Source: Flavobacterium sp. N1994 (GTDB taxonomy: Bacteria; Bacteroidota; Bacteroidia; Flavobacteriales; Flavobacteriaceae). From it: a stretch of 64,000 bases of DNA. A model generated the notes under the pieces. The model was not told where the DNA came from. It searched no databases and saw nothing but the letters and a program-made list of their open reading frames with translations. Position numbers and translations under genes: made by a program. Below, in pieces: positions 53,368 through 61,658 of the stretch (position 1 is the stretch's first letter; every line of letters begins with the position of its first letter). The stretch is from positions 2,232,001 through 2,296,000 of the forward strand of contig NZ_CP109999.1 of NCBI RefSeq assembly GCF_025947145.1, written 5' to 3'.

Positions 53368-53700
53368 ATGAATGCAATGAAAAACAAAGTACAATTAATC
53401 GGTCACGTAGGACAAGAACCAGAAATCAAAACGTTTGATGGAGGGAAAAAAGTAGCTAATATTACTATCGCTACTAATGATTATTACATCAACGACAAAG
53501 GAGAAAAAGTAGAACAAACCGAATGGCATCGAGTAACCGCTTGGGGTAAAGTAGCTGACATCATTGAAAAATTTGTTGAGAAAGGAAAAGAAGTTGCTAT
53601 AGAAGGAAAACTAACTCATAGAAGTTATGATGACAAAGACGGAAACAAACGCTATGTTACCGAAGTAATTGTAAATGATATTTTATTGTTAGGGAAATAA
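53368..53700 (+). CDS. ssb: Single-stranded DNA-binding protein, short form
   Basis: A 110-residue OB-fold protein: MKNKVQLIGHVGQEPEIK, then ANITIATNDYYIN, TEWHRVTAWGKVADI and YVTEVIVNDILLLG. It coats single-stranded DNA during replication and repair. It stops right after the OB fold and lacks the usual disordered linker and acidic DDxIPF-like tip that recruits partner proteins, so it may be a secondary SSB. Met4 is an alternative start. An HRDC protein follows after 16 bases, so a DNA-transaction pair is likely. Confidence 0.95.
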   Translation: MNAMKNKVQLIGHVGQEPEIKTFDGGKKVANITIATNDYYINDKGEKVEQTEWHRVTAWGKVADIIEKFVEKGKEVAIEGKLTHRSYDDKDGNKRYVTEVIVNDILLLGK

Positions 53701-53716
53701 TTATTGAATTGAAATC

Positions 53717-54157
53717 ATGAATATCAAAGTTTTTACTATTCGGCTTTCCAAAGAATTTTGTCAAAAAGATGAAGACCGAATGAATGAATTCCTAGATTCG
53801 GTAGAAGTAAAACTAAGCTCCACTAATTTTGTTACTACTGGAACCAATGATTTTTGGTCTGCTGCCATTTTTTATGTGCCTAAAGTATCCAAAAATGAAA
53901 AGGCGGAAACTAAGTTTTCGGAAGAAGATTTGTTACCAAATGAGCGTAAATTGTTTAATGCATTGCGGCATTGGAGAAATGATTTTGCCGAAAAACTAAA
54001 TTGGTCTTCCTTCAGAATTTGTCATAATTCGCATTTAATTGCCATTGCTAAAGTTAATCCTCAAACGTTAGATGATTTAGAAAAGGTTCCGGGTTTTGGC
54101 AAAACAAGAACCGAAAAATATGGAGATGATATTTTAGCAGTATTGAACGTTCTTTAA
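53717..54157 (+). CDS. HRDC domain-containing protein
   Basis: A 146-residue protein. The C-terminal half is an HRDC domain (LRHWRNDFAEKLNWSSFRICHNSHLIAIAKVNPQTLDDL in outline, then VPGFGKTRTEKYGDDI), a nucleic-acid-binding module otherwise attached to RecQ helicases and RNase D. The N-terminal 70 residues (IKVFTIRLSKEF, DFWSAAIFYVPK) are of unknown fold. It is paired with the short SSB upstream and closed by a terminator. A role in DNA repair or recombination is inferred from the domain and the neighbour. Confidence 0.88.
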   Translation: MNIKVFTIRLSKEFCQKDEDRMNEFLDSVEVKLSSTNFVTTGTNDFWSAAIFYVPKVSKNEKAETKFSEEDLLPNERKLFNALRHWRNDFAEKLNWSSFRICHNSHLIAIAKVNPQTLDDLEKVPGFGKTRTEKYGDDILAVLNVL

Positions 54158-54174
54158 AAATAACCTCTAGGATT

Positions 54175-54207
54175 AAAAGCGGCAAAGTGAAAATTTTGCC
54201 GCTTTTT
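54175..54207 (+). terminator. Terminator of the ssb-HRDC operon
   Basis: AAAGCGGCAAA pairs exactly with TTTGCCGCTTT around an 8-base loop, followed by T5. It begins 18 bases after the HRDC stop. Confidence 0.9.
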
Positions 54208-54257
54208 ATTTGTCAATGTTGTAATAAATTAACGTAAAACAAGGTAAGTTGTCAACA

Positions 54258-54271
54258 CGAAAACGTTTTCG
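54258..54271. promoter_or_regulatory. Perfect 14-bp palindrome CGAAAACGTTTTCG
   Basis: A 14-base perfect palindrome with a central CG, 77 bases upstream of the secreted protein gene at 54348. Palindromes of this form (AACGTT core) are typical operators of LacI/GalR-family regulators; no such regulator is in the window, so its identity is open. Confidence 0.4.
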
Positions 54272-54347
54272 GTTCTTGTTTGAAAATCTAGCCTTAACAT
54301 TTGTACAACTATTTGATTACATTTAAAATGTCAAACAAAACAAAACC

Positions 54348-54782
54348 ATGAACAAATTAAAATTAATATTGATTTTAATAGTAGTCTTCTGTACTGCCAA
54401 TTTTGGTTTTGCCCAAGTGGGAATAAATACCACAACACCTTTAAGTACTCTTGATATTAATGGGAATTTATCCGTGAAAACCATAACATTAACTGGAAGT
54501 AGTTCTGCGACTCTAATTAATGATGGGGTTTATATTTCTGTAAATCCACAGGCAACGGATCAGGAGTTTCAATTGCCAAGCCCAATTACCTATCCAGGAA
54601 GAGTGTATATGATAAGAAATATCAATAATACGATTACGGCTAAACTAACAACGGCTGCTGCTAATTTCTTTTTTAAAGGATTGACTTCCGGAGGAGTTAA
54701 CTCAATTTACATGTATGACAACCATTACAGAACGCTACTCATTGTAAGTGATGGTTCTAACTGGACCGTTTTTGAATATTAG
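54348..54782 (+). CDS. Small secreted protein of unknown function
   Basis: A 144-residue exported protein. A signal peptide (KLILILIVVFCTANFGFAQ) is followed by VGINTTTPLSTLDINGNLSV, a phrase common at the start of large flavobacterial surface proteins and phage tail-fibre-like proteins. The remainder is beta-rich (GVYISVNPQATDQEFQLPSP, SNWTVFEY). There is no T9SS sorting domain. It is convergent with the HAD hydrolase gene, one base apart, with no terminator between. It may be a trimmed relative of tail-fibre-like surface proteins; this is a guess. Confidence 0.7.
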   Translation: MNKLKLILILIVVFCTANFGFAQVGINTTTPLSTLDINGNLSVKTITLTGSSSATLINDGVYISVNPQATDQEFQLPSPITYPGRVYMIRNINNTITAKLTTAAANFFFKGLTSGGVNSIYMYDNHYRTLLIVSDGSNWTVFEY

Positions 54783-54783
54783 T

Positions 54784-55470
54784 CTATAGTAAAATCTCTA
54801 ACACATCCGATATTTTTTCTAGTGTTCTAAAATTAGGATGCTCTACTTTGTGACTTATTTTTTCATGCTCCCAAGTGGTGTGATAGGGAATGTGTACGGC
54901 ATAACCACCAATTCCTAAAACCGGTAAAACATCTGATTTAAGCGAATTACCAATCATGAAAAATTCTTTCGGTTCAATTTCTAAACGTTTTAAAAGCTTT
55001 TCGTAATTGACTTCTTGTTTGTCCGCCATTACTTCAATATGGTGAAAATAAGGGCCCAAACCAGAACGGTGAAGTTTGCTTTGTTGATCTTTCAAATCTC
55101 CTTTGGTCGCTACAATCAATTTGTATTTTCCTTGAAGTGCTTTTAATGTTTCTTCAACACCATCCAATAATTCAATAGGTTTTTGAAGCAATTCTTTTCC
55201 GAATCCAATAATTTTTTCAATAGCTTCAACAGATAATGTATTGTTAGAAATTCTCATTGCGGCTTCAATCATAGAAAGTGTATAACCCTTAATACCATAA
55301 CCATACAAGTCTAAGTTGTCAATTTCAGTTTTAAACAATTCCTGAGAAAGCGAATGATGAGATAAATACGCCGACATCAGCTCACAGAATTTTTCTTCCG
55401 TTTCTTGAAAATAGGGTTCGTTGACAAACAAGGTGTCATCAGCGTCAAAAGCAATTACTTTTAGGTTCAT
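54784..55470 (-). CDS. HAD family hydrolase
   Basis: A 228-residue phosphatase-like protein. Motif I is DADDTLF at residues 9-15 with the nucleophilic Asp; motif II is VATKG near 120; motif III/IV is seen in FMIGNSLKSDVLPVLGIG near 172. A helical cap domain lies between motifs I and II. Substrate unknown. It starts 12 bases after metG and is probably co-transcribed with it. Confidence 0.92.
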   Translation of the reverse strand: MNLKVIAFDADDTLFVNEPYFQETEEKFCELMSAYLSHHSLSQELFKTEIDNLDLYGYGIKGYTLSMIEAAMRISNNTLSVEAIEKIIGFGKELLQKPIELLDGVEETLKALQGKYKLIVATKGDLKDQQSKLHRSGLGPYFHHIEVMADKQEVNYEKLLKRLEIEPKEFFMIGNSLKSDVLPVLGIGGYAVHIPYHTTWEHEKISHKVEHPNFRTLEKISDVLEILL

Positions 55471-55482
55471 AATTTACATCAC

Positions 55483-57540
55483 TTAACTAATCAAAGCGCC
55501 ATTATCTACTCCATCTCCATCTGGATTTACAAAAACTAATTTTCCTTCTGCATTGTTAGTCATCAAAATCATTCCTTCACTTTCTACACCGCGCAAGGCT
55601 CTTGGAGCTAAATTGATTAAAACAGTAACGCGTTTTCCAATAACTTCTTCTGGTGAAAAATGTTCTGCAATACCAGAAACAATAGTTCTTATATCTAAAC
55701 CAGTATCTACTTTCAATACTAAAAGTTTGTTCGCTTTGGGCATTTTTTCAGCTGCTACAATTGTTCCTACTCTCAAATCTAATTTAGCAAAATCTTCAAA
55801 TGTAGCAGTTGCTTTTTGAGGCTCAGTTACTTTATTCTCCATCGCGTTAGCATTTTTAGTGGCTTCCAATTTATCTATTTGTTTTTGGATTTCGGCATCT
55901 TCTATTTGAGCAAATAAAATCTGTGCTTCTCCAATCTGATGTCCAGCAGGCAATAAATCTGATGAATCTGAAACGGAATGCCATGATAATGTATCACTAT
56001 TTAAAATAGTTGCCAGTTTGTTAGCGGTAAACGGTAAAAATGGTTCTGCTAAAACTCGTAATGCTGCAGCAATTTGCAATGCAATATACATTTGTGTTTG
56101 TACTCGAGCTGGGTCAGTTTTTACCATTTTCCATGGCTCTTCATCGGCAAGATATTTATTTCCTAATCGAGCCACATTCATTAATTCGCCTTGGGCTTCT
56201 CTAAATCTGTATCTTTCAATAGAAGAAGAAATAACCGCTGGATAAGCTTTCAACTCGGCTAAGGTTTGTTCATCAACTTCTGAAAAGGTATTAGGTGATG
56301 GAACAATTCCGTTATAATATTTGTTAGTCAAAACAACTACTCTGTTAATGAAATTCCCAAAAACAGCCGCTAGTTCGTTATTGTTTCTCGCCTGAAAATC
56401 TTTCCAAGTAAAGTCGTTGTCTTTCGTTTCAGGAGCATTAGCTGTCAAAGCATAACGTAAGACATCTTGCTTATCTGGGAAATCTTGTAAATATTCGTGC
56501 AACCAAACGGCCCAGTTTTTAGATGTCGAAAGTTTGTTCCCTTCTAAATTCAAGAACTCATTAGCAGGGACATTGTCAGGTAAAATAAAACTTCCTTCGG
56601 CTTTCAACATGGCTGGAAAAATAATGCAATGAAACACAATGTTATCTTTCCCGATAAAGTGTACGAGTTTGGTATCGTCTTTTTTCCAATACTCTTCCCA
56701 GTTTTTTCCTTCTCGAGCAGCCCATTCTTTGGTAGCCGAAATATAGCCAATTGGGGCATCAAACCACACATATAGTTTCTTCCCTTCAGCACCGTCAACG
56801 GGAACATCAATTCCCCAATCTAAATCACGCGTCACTGCACGAGGTTTTAATCCGTCATCTAACCATGATTTTACCTGACCCAAAACATTTACTTTCCAAT
56901 CTTTAGCATGGTCAACTAAAATCCATTGCGTTAAAAAATCCTGATATCTATCCAAAGGTAAAAACCAATGTTTAGTTGATTTCAAAATCGGAGTTTCTCC
57001 CGTTATAGTAGATTTTGGATTAATTAAATCAGTTGCATTTAATGTAGAACCACAACGTTCACATTGATCACCATAAGCTTCTGGATTGTCACATTTTGGA
57101 CAAGTTCCAGTAACAAAACGGTCAGCCAAAAACTGATCGGCTTTAGCATCATACAATTGCTCAGTCACTTCTTCAATAAAATCACCTTTGTCATATAGTT
57201 TTCTAAAAAATTCTTGAGCGGTATCATGATGAACTTTAGAAGAAGTCCTAGAATAATTATCAAATGAAATTCCAAAATCTAAAAACGACTGGCGAATAAT
57301 TCCGTCGTATTTGTCAATCACTTGTTGTGGAGTGATACCTTCTTTTTTAGCTTTCATCGAAATAGCAACTCCGTGTTCATCGCTTCCGCAAATGAAGGCC
57401 ACATCTTTTCCTTGCAATCGTAAATAACGAGCATAAATATCGGAGGGCACATAAACACCAGCCAAATGACCAATATGTATAGGGCCATTAGTGTAAGGCA
57501 ATGCGGCGGTGATAGTATATCTTTTTGGATTTTCTGACAT
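55483..57540 (-). CDS. metG: Methionyl-tRNA synthetase
   Basis: A 685-residue class I synthetase that charges tRNA-Met. The HIGH motif is in [14 protein letters not shown] (near 21), the zinc knuckles are [18 protein letters not shown] (near 143-160), and the KMSKS loop has the form KLSTSKNW near 340. The C-terminal domain ([20 protein letters not shown] onward, about 580-685) is the Trbp111/EMAP-type tRNA-binding domain that dimerises many bacterial MetRS. The HAD hydrolase follows closely. Confidence 0.97.
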   Translation of the reverse strand: MSENPKRYTITAALPYTNGPIHIGHLAGVYVPSDIYARYLRLQGKDVAFICGSDEHGVAISMKAKKEGITPQQVIDKYDGIIRQSFLDFGISFDNYSRTSSKVHHDTAQEFFRKLYDKGDFIEEVTEQLYDAKADQFLADRFVTGTCPKCDNPEAYGDQCERCGSTLNATDLINPKSTITGETPILKSTKHWFLPLDRYQDFLTQWILVDHAKDWKVNVLGQVKSWLDDGLKPRAVTRDLDWGIDVPVDGAEGKKLYVWFDAPIGYISATKEWAAREGKNWEEYWKKDDTKLVHFIGKDNIVFHCIIFPAMLKAEGSFILPDNVPANEFLNLEGNKLSTSKNWAVWLHEYLQDFPDKQDVLRYALTANAPETKDNDFTWKDFQARNNNELAAVFGNFINRVVVLTNKYYNGIVPSPNTFSEVDEQTLAELKAYPAVISSSIERYRFREAQGELMNVARLGNKYLADEEPWKMVKTDPARVQTQMYIALQIAAALRVLAEPFLPFTANKLATILNSDTLSWHSVSDSSDLLPAGHQIGEAQILFAQIEDAEIQKQIDKLEATKNANAMENKVTEPQKATATFEDFAKLDLRVGTIVAAEKMPKANKLLVLKVDTGLDIRTIVSGIAEHFSPEEVIGKRVTVLINLAPRALRGVESEGMILMTNNAEGKLVFVNPDGDGVDNGALIS

Positions 57541-57633
57541 TGTAATTTTTTTAATTATCCTGAGACTAGCCCAAAGTAAGTTGCAAAAATAACTTTTTTA
57601 CCCGCTATTTTACGAATTTATTGTTGATTTGTT

Positions 57634-57641
57634 TACTTTTG
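57634..57641 (+). promoter_or_regulatory. Candidate -7 box of the LD-carboxypeptidase gene
   Basis: TACTTTTG matches TAnnTTTG and places the start near 57648, about 28 bases before the ATG at 57676. No -33 TTTG at the standard distance. Confidence 0.42.
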
Positions 57642-57675
57642 AAAGATGCTTTTTTAGTTATTTACAAACGGATAA

Positions 57676-58632
57676 ATGCGAAAAATTTACATTCTATTTT
57701 TTCTACTTTCAATTTCCTCTTATTCTCAACAAAAGATGATTAGACCTCCTTATTTACAAAAAGGCGATACCATTGCCATCGTTTCTACTGCAAGAAAAAA
57801 CATTGAAGACAATTTAAAACCTACTCTTGATTTACTAGAAGGTTGGGGTTTAAATGTAAAGTTAGGAAAAACAATAGGCTTAGATTATTACCAATTGGCA
57901 GGAACTGATGACCAACGTGCAGCCGACTTTCAGGAGCAAATGGACAATCCTAACATCAAAGCGATTTGGTGTGTTCGTGGCGGTTATGGTACGGTGAAAA
58001 TCATCGATAAATTGGATTTTACTAAATTCAAACAAAGTCCCAAATGGATAATTGGTTTTAGTGATGTAACAGTATTGCATAGTCAATTGAACCGAATGGG
58101 AATAGAATCCATACACGCCACCATGCCAGTAGCCATTCCTAGAGCTACCGATGAAGCTAAGAATTCCTTGTGTGCAGCTTTGTTTGGCGACACTTTGCAA
58201 TATACTTTAGATTGTGATGCCTTGAATCATTTAGGCAAAGCTAAAGGAGAATTGGTTGGAGGGAATTTGTCTATTTTATACAGCTTATTAGGATCTGAAT
58301 CAGCGGTTGATTGTACTAATAAAATTCTTTTTATCGAAGACTTAGACGAATACTTATACCACGTTGACCGAATGATGGTCAACTTAAAACGCAACGGCTG
58401 TTTACAAAACCTAAAAGGAATCATTGTTGGTGCCATTACCGAAATGAAAGACAACGAAATTCCCTGGGGAAGAAACGCTTTAGAAATTATTGAAGACAAC
58501 GTTAAAGGATTAAACATTCCTATTATTTACAATTTCCCTGCTGGACATATTAGAGACAATCGCGCTTTGATTTTTGGCAGACAAGTTTCTATGGAAGTCA
58601 ATGCAGAACAAAGCAAAGTAGTTTTTGAATAA
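57676..58632 (+). CDS. LD-carboxypeptidase (peptidase S66 family)
   Basis: A 318-residue enzyme that removes the terminal D-Ala from muropeptide tetrapeptides in cell-wall recycling. An N-terminal signal peptide (IYILFFLLSISSYSQ) is unusual for LdcA, which is cytoplasmic in E. coli, so this copy is probably periplasmic. The nucleophilic Ser is in IGFSDVTVLH near 122, the catalytic Glu in LFIEDLDEYLY near 220 and the His in FPAGHIRDN near 287. Its stop overlaps the yraN start by one base. Confidence 0.93.
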   Translation: MRKIYILFFLLSISSYSQQKMIRPPYLQKGDTIAIVSTARKNIEDNLKPTLDLLEGWGLNVKLGKTIGLDYYQLAGTDDQRAADFQEQMDNPNIKAIWCVRGGYGTVKIIDKLDFTKFKQSPKWIIGFSDVTVLHSQLNRMGIESIHATMPVAIPRATDEAKNSLCAALFGDTLQYTLDCDALNHLGKAKGELVGGNLSILYSLLGSESAVDCTNKILFIEDLDEYLYHVDRMMVNLKRNGCLQNLKGIIVGAITEMKDNEIPWGRNALEIIEDNVKGLNIPIIYNFPAGHIRDNRALIFGRQVSMEVNAEQSKVVFE

Positions 58633-58991
58633 TGGCAGAACACAACGAACTTGGTAAAATAGGAGAAGAATTGGCTGTAGACTATCTGCAGAAAAACGGC
58701 TATGACATTCTGGAAACGAACTGGACTTTCCAAAAAGCAGAAATCGATATCATCGCTCAAAAAGAAAACATTCTTGCCGTGATTGAAGTAAAGACTCGTT
58801 CCTCTATTGCCTTTGGTTTGCCCCAAGATTTTGTAAAACCAAAGAAAATCCAATTACTAGTTAAGGCTATAAACGAATATATATTGGCTAATGATTTAGA
58901 TACCGAAGTTCGGTTTGATATTATTGCTATACACAGGAAAGAAAAGGAGTATACTATTGAACATATAGAGGAAGCTTTTTACCATTTTTAA
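58632..58991 (+). CDS. YraN family (UPF0102) predicted endonuclease
   Basis: A 119-residue protein with a restriction-endonuclease-like fold. Conserved residues are in LGKIGEELAVDYLQKNGY, FQKAEIDIIAQK (Glu-Asp) and VIEVKTR (Glu-x-Lys), a complete PD-(D/E)XK pattern. The cellular role of the family is unsettled. It begins in the stop of the LD-carboxypeptidase gene (TAATG), so the two are translated together. Confidence 0.93.
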   Translation: MAEHNELGKIGEELAVDYLQKNGYDILETNWTFQKAEIDIIAQKENILAVIEVKTRSSIAFGLPQDFVKPKKIQLLVKAINEYILANDLDTEVRFDIIAIHRKEKEYTIEHIEEAFYHF

Positions 58992-59071
58992 ATAGAACAA
59001 GTCTTAAAATCTAATAGAACATTTAGTTGTAAGCTGAATTTCAATAACTTTACGAAAAAAATAAATATGCT

Positions 59072-61246
59072 ATGAAAAAATACTTACTATTTACAGCGCT
59101 ACTTTGCTTAACCCATTTGGTTGCTCAGAATAAGGTAGCCCAAAAAGTGGTGGAGTTGCAAAATTTAAATGCGAACTTCAAACCCATCTCGGTATTGGCT
59201 GTAAATCAAAATGGAATTGATAAAGAAATCAACAAAGTGGTGGAAGGCGCAACAGTAGCTAACATCAGATTGGACAAAATCAATGAAATAGTTTCCAATA
59301 AATACGATTATATCGAATTGGAAATTCCATATCAAAATCAAATGATTCCAGTGCTTTTGTACAAAGTAAATCCATTTGTTGAAGGGTTTCATCTAGATAC
59401 CAATAAAGGCAAAAATGTAGCTTACGAAAAAGGAGTTTACTACCGCGGATGCATAAAAGGAGAAACCAAATCAGTTTCAGCATTCAATTTTTTTAATGGG
59501 GAATTTAATGGAATCATTTCTAGTTCTGAAGTTGGGAATATTGTTGTTGGAAAGCAAAATAAACTTAATAATCAATCGGATTATATCGTTTATTCTGATG
59601 CTAAATTGAAAGTGCTAAATGAATTTGAATGTCACGCTAAAGACAAAGAACCTACTACTAATTCAGCAGGGAGTACTAATAGAAATATAAACAGTACTAG
59701 ATGTGTTAGCTTGTATTTTGAGATCGACAATAATTTATTCGTACAAAACGGAAGTGATACCACCACTACTACCAACTGGATGACCTCTGTTTTTAATGAG
59801 GTTCAAACCCTGTATAACAATGATGGTATTACGGTGGGTCTTAAATCAATATTTATTTGGACAGATGCAGATCCTTATGAAGGAATCGGTACAAGCTCAA
59901 GTGATTATTTGAATGCCTTTGCTACCAACACACCCGTTTTTGATGGAGATCTTGGACAATTGCTAGGCATTGATCCTGGAGGTCTTGGCGGAGTTGCTGT
60001 GGATATTAATGGTTTATGTACGCAACTAAATTATAGTTATTCCGATTTAAACTCTATTAATTATGCAATCGTTCCTACTTACTCTTGGACAGTACAAGTA
60101 ATTACTCATGAATTTGGACATCTCTTAGGATCACCTCACACCCATGGATGTTATTGGAATGGCAATAACACTGCTATTGATGGTTGTGGTCAACAAGCTG
60201 GGTATAGTGAAGGAAGTTGTGCTCAAGGGCCAATACCTACTGGTACCGGAGGAACAATTATGAGTTATTGTCATTTAGTAAGTGGTGTAGGGATTAATTT
60301 AGCCAATGGCTTTGGTCCACAACCAACTCAAGCTATTTTAAATGCAGTCAATGGAGGAACATGTCTAAGTTCTGATTGTACCAATAGCTGTCCAAACACT
60401 ATAACAGAATTAACGATAACCAATGTTACTCCAACTTCTGTTAGCGTAACATGGAATGAGATAGGTTCAGCAACTTCATGGCAAGTAGCGGTTACCCCAT
60501 TTTCATCATCAACACCAGTTTGGAATACAGTTAGTACAAACTCCTACACGGCAACTGGATTGAATTCTAATACTTATTATGTGGTAAGCGTTAGACCCTT
60601 TTGTAGCGGGTTAGAACCAGCAGCAAGAGATAGAATATTTGCTACTACAGTCACTAACGTTTGTTCTGGAGTTCCTTTTACGGATACTGGTGGAACATCA
60701 TCCAATTACACCAATATGGAATCATGGGTAAGAACCATGACACCTTATAATTCTGGATTAAAGTTAAGAGTTACGTTCACTAGTTTTAATCTTGAAAATA
60801 ATTATGACTACTTATATATTTACAACGGTCCTAATGAATTTAGTCCCGAGTTAACTTCTGGGGGTTTAACTGGCACTAGTAGCCCTGGAGTATTTAATTC
60901 AACTGCTTTTGATGGTTCGCTAACCTTCAAGTTTTATTCGGATCAAGGGGTCGTAGCATCAGGATGGAATGCAACATTAACGTGTACCGGCACCTTAGGA
61001 GTAGAAAGTAATGACTTCCTAGATTTTAGTTATTATCCAAATCCAACAACCGGAAAAGTAAGCATCAGTTCTAAAGATGCGATAAATGAGGTTATGGTTT
61101 ATAATGTACAAGGGCAATTATTGTTTAACCAAAAAATGAATGAGCTAAGCACTAATGTGGATATCTCACAGTTTGCCTCAGGAACGTATTTCTTCAAATT
61201 AAAAATCAACGATAAAGAAGCCAATTTCAAAATCTTGAAAATGTAA
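59072..61246 (+). CDS. M12-type zinc metalloprotease with T9SS sorting domain
   Basis: A 724-residue secreted protease. A signal peptide (LLFTALLCLTHLVAQ) and a propeptide (to about 200) precede the reprolysin-like catalytic domain with the metzincin motif HEFGHLLGSPHTHGC near residue 347 and the Met-turn in IMSYCH. A fibronectin III domain (about 445-530), a CUB-like domain (about 535-640, with YDYLYIYNGP) and the T9SS type A sorting domain starting SYYPNPTTGKV follow. It is the third T9SS-cargo protease in the window. Confidence 0.94.
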   Translation: MKKYLLFTALLCLTHLVAQNKVAQKVVELQNLNANFKPISVLAVNQNGIDKEINKVVEGATVANIRLDKINEIVSNKYDYIELEIPYQNQMIPVLLYKVNPFVEGFHLDTNKGKNVAYEKGVYYRGCIKGETKSVSAFNFFNGEFNGIISSSEVGNIVVGKQNKLNNQSDYIVYSDAKLKVLNEFECHAKDKEPTTNSAGSTNRNINSTRCVSLYFEIDNNLFVQNGSDTTTTTNWMTSVFNEVQTLYNNDGITVGLKSIFIWTDADPYEGIGTSSSDYLNAFATNTPVFDGDLGQLLGIDPGGLGGVAVDINGLCTQLNYSYSDLNSINYAIVPTYSWTVQVITHEFGHLLGSPHTHGCYWNGNNTAIDGCGQQAGYSEGSCAQGPIPTGTGGTIMSYCHLVSGVGINLANGFGPQPTQAILNAVNGGTCLSSDCTNSCPNTITELTITNVTPTSVSVTWNEIGSATSWQVAVTPFSSSTPVWNTVSTNSYTATGLNSNTYYVVSVRPFCSGLEPAARDRIFATTVTNVCSGVPFTDTGGTSSNYTNMESWVRTMTPYNSGLKLRVTFTSFNLENNYDYLYIYNGPNEFSPELTSGGLTGTSSPGVFNSTAFDGSLTFKFYSDQGVVASGWNATLTCTGTLGVESNDFLDFSYYPNPTTGKVSISSKDAINEVMVYNVQGQLLFNQKMNELSTNVDISQFASGTYFFKLKINDKEANFKILKM

Positions 61247-61265
61247 TTTTAAATGAATGTTCTAT

Positions 61266-61296
61266 AAAAAAGCCACTCGAGTAGAGTGGCTTTTTA
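61266..61296 (+). terminator. Terminator of the M12-type protease gene
   Basis: AAAAAAGCCACTC pairs with GAGTGGCTTTTT around a 5-base loop, with flanking A- and T-runs. It starts 20 bases after the stop and lies between the protease and the tandem array. Confidence 0.88.
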
Positions 61297-61337
61297 TTTA
61301 ACTAAAAGAAATGATAGGGGAACGGAATTACCCTAGT

Positions 61338-61658
61338 TTTTGTTTGCTAATGCACTATTGTTTTTGGCTCATGTACCAATGTTTTTCAGTTTTGCATTAC
61401 TGTTTTTGGCTTCTGCACTACTGTTTTTGAGTTTTACATCAATGTTTTTTGCTTTTGCACTACTATTTTTCCGTTTTCTGTTAATGTTTTTAGCTCATGC
61501 ACCAATGTTTTTGAGTTTTACATCAATGTTTTTTGCTTTTGCACTACTGTTTTACCCAATTTCTTAATGGTTTTTTCGAATTTCCTAAAGGTTTTGCGCC
61601 ATTTCCATAAGGTGAAAGAGTATTTCCTAAAGGTTTTTCAGGATTTCATTAAGGTCAT
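61338..61658. repeat. Tandem array of about 15 units with exact 21-bp period
   Basis: This array fills most of the 391-base gap between the M12 protease and mfd and runs over the last codons of mfd. Units start with TGTTTTT at 61359, 61380, 61401, 61422, 61443, 61464, 61485, 61506, 61527 and 61548, every step 21; degenerate units with GGTTTT or AAGG continue at about 61569, 61590, 61611, 61632 and 61653. Units differ in the second half. The 42 bases at 61422-61463 recur exactly at 61506-61547. On the mfd strand the period equals seven codons and units end Lys-Thr. A5-tracts repeat every two helical turns. Confidence 0.9.

Noticed and set aside
61340..61567. Plus-strand 75-codon frame of hydrophobic Phe/Leu heptads
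   Set aside because: It begins with TTG without promoter support, lies after a strong terminator and is explained by the T-rich 21-bp units having no stop in that frame.
61338..61658. CRISPR-like array
   Set aside because: The 21-bp units follow each other directly without conserved repeats and unique spacers, units diverge gradually, and no cas gene is present.
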